Shown here piece by piece: positions 63,285-64,000 of a stretch of DNA of 64,000 nucleotides. The stretch is from Segetibacter sp. (GTDB lineage: Bacteria; Bacteroidota; Bacteroidia; Chitinophagales; Chitinophagaceae). How positions within the stretch are numbered: position 1 is the stretch's first letter; every line of letters starts with the position of its first letter. Made by a program: the position numbers and the translations under genes. The DNA is taken from the NCBI GenBank assembly GCA_021154405.1, contig JAJKIP010000030.1:1-64000 (forward strand). The letters run 5' to 3'. The notes below the pieces were generated by a model that was not told the DNA's origin, searched no databases, and saw nothing but the letters and a program-made list of their open reading frames with translations.

Positions 63285-63643
63285 GCTCTTAGGTTTTAAT
63301 ATATGTGGAAAAGAAAAGACCTCAGTTGTTAAACTGGCTTCCCGGGCATGGATAGAGCGGCATTGACAGGATGTAAAATGGAAGTCTTTTTCTGGGATCT
63401 GGTATCGGGAGGTCTTTTGGAGGATCAGATATGAGTATATCGGTATGACAACATGGTTGTCAGTCAATTAATAACTGCGATAATGAAAACGGCCTTTTTG
63501 ATGGGATTTTGGGTACGTGTGATTAATGAAGGTCTTTGGGGAGGAATGGAAGTAGCGCTAAACTACTCTTCAGCGAGGATTTATGCAAGCTTTTACGAAG
63601 GAATTTTACGGCATGTTTATGGGAAAATTTGTTATTGCCTGAG
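63285..63643. other. Gene-free gap of 359 bases
   Basis: No convincing gene. An open frame at 63453-63677 on the plus strand lacks family similarity and overlaps the PaaY-type gene on the other strand. The gap holds the upstream region of the second type IX protein and weak partial repeats around GGTCTTT (near 63406 and 63530). No tRNA-like fold or clear promoter was seen. Confidence 0.7.
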
Positions 63644-64000
63644 TTACTTTGATTTGCGTTGCTTAAGAGGAACATAATTTTTTTGCTGTTGTTGCAAATT
63701 TGCAGGAATCTCTCGCAAAGGCTCCGTCAAACCACTTTCTTCCAGCATTATTTTGGGTAGCGATTGATAGATTTTCGTACCCTCCGTTTTCCAGGCCATC
63801 ATCTCGTCAGTTACCTGTTTAATGATCTTGCCTGGGTTTCCCACAACAAGGCTTCGGGCAGGTATCTTTTCTCCCTCCCGGACAAGCGTCAAAGCTCCTA
63901 TAATGCATTCATCTCCAAGCTCTACATCATCCATTACCACACTGTTCATTCCCACCAGGCAATTCTTACCCACGGTGGATCCATGGATTATGGCGCCATG
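63644..64000 (-). CDS. paaY: PaaY-like hexapeptide thioesterase/carbonic anhydrase-type protein (5' end outside window)
   Basis: C-terminal 118 residues of a left-handed beta-helix protein, open through the window end. Seen: HGAIIHGSTVGKNCLVGMNS, then CIIGALTLVREGEKIPARSL, and AWKTEGTKIYQSLP. The GMNS and AWKxxGTxxYQ segments match PaaY, the phenylacetate-pathway hexapeptide thioesterase, more than gamma-carbonic anhydrase. The His residues at the start would be metal ligands. It may belong with paaZ at 12272, though they are 50 kb apart. The open frame's first GTG (63973) is internal. Confidence 0.8.
   Translation of the reverse strand, partial: HGAIIHGSTVGKNCLVGMNSVVMDDVELGDECIIGALTLVREGEKIPARSLVVGNPGKIIKQVTDEMMAWKTEGTKIYQSLPKIMLEESGLTEPLREIPANLQQQQKNYVPLKQRKSK

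Noticed and set aside
63453-63677. Plus-strand open frame of 74 codons
   Set aside because: No family likeness, odd composition, and overlap with the PaaY-type gene on the other strand.
1-64000. CRISPR arrays, tRNA and rRNA genes
   Set aside because: No regular direct repeats with spacers and no cloverleaf or rRNA-like sequence was recognised by eye; a tRNAscan/CRISPR search would settle it.

Overview
The window looks like a chromosome segment of a Bacteroidota bacterium, most likely a Chitinophagaceae-type relative. Seen in the sequence: many start codons are preceded at short distance by the Bacteroidota -7 promoter element TAnnTTTG, and purine-rich ribosome binding sites are scarce. Two secreted proteins end in type IX secretion (Por) sorting domains. 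The window also has an S46 dipeptidyl-peptidase, a secreted Gfo/Idh/MocA oxidoreductase and a redoxin of the kind common in this phylum. The species assignment is inference. No tRNA, rRNA, CRISPR array, transposase or phage gene was recognised.

Region 1 (1-15.7 kb) is mixed housekeeping. It holds the 3' part of infB, a SurA-like periplasmic chaperone, a long PurF-type amidotransferase, a SixA-like phosphatase, a MurG-like glycosyltransferase, small lipoproteins, an aminotransferase, a secreted MsrB, adenylate kinase, a PaaZ fusion enzyme with an enoyl-CoA hydratase, and an AlkA-type glycosylase that seems to start at CTG.

Region 2 (15.7-37.5 kb) is the accessory core, a surface polysaccharide locus. 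It contains stand-alone GT2 and GT4 glycosyltransferases and a CDP-glucose cytidylyltransferase with two short-chain dehydrogenase/epimerases and an RmlC-like epimerase. It also has a 1193-residue methyltransferase/coiled-coil/GT2/GT4 fusion, three more methyltransferases, a GT-C-like membrane protein, an RgpF-like and a WbsX-like protein, and a GT4-GT2 fusion. A Wzm/Wzt-type ABC exporter closes the forward array, and an O-antigen ligase/polymerase faces it. The likely logic is assembly of a CDP-sugar-containing, methylated glycan on a lipid carrier in the cytoplasm, ABC export, and periplasmic transfer or polymerisation. The methyltransferase plus coiled-coil protein resembles in architecture the chain-terminating ruler enzymes of other ABC-dependent O-antigens.

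Region 3 (37.5-56 kb) carries fabG, a GH3-family acyl-adenylating enzyme, lptB, metF, a two-parvulin periplasmic isomerase, a redoxin, rlmD, two tandem rhomboid proteases, an EEP-fold hydrolase, cysS, a Gfo/Idh oxidoreductase, mnmD, a second AlkA-type glycosylase, a dipeptide epimerase and a small outer-membrane-type protein. Dipeptide epimerase and dipeptidyl-peptidase lie close together, which fits peptide or murein-peptide use.

Region 4 (55.8-64 kb) holds the S46 peptidase, a 95-base nested inverted-repeat structure of unknown role, obg, a small cysteine-rich protein, two type IX secretion substrates each followed by a clear terminator, and the 3' part of a PaaY-type hexapeptide protein cut by the window end.
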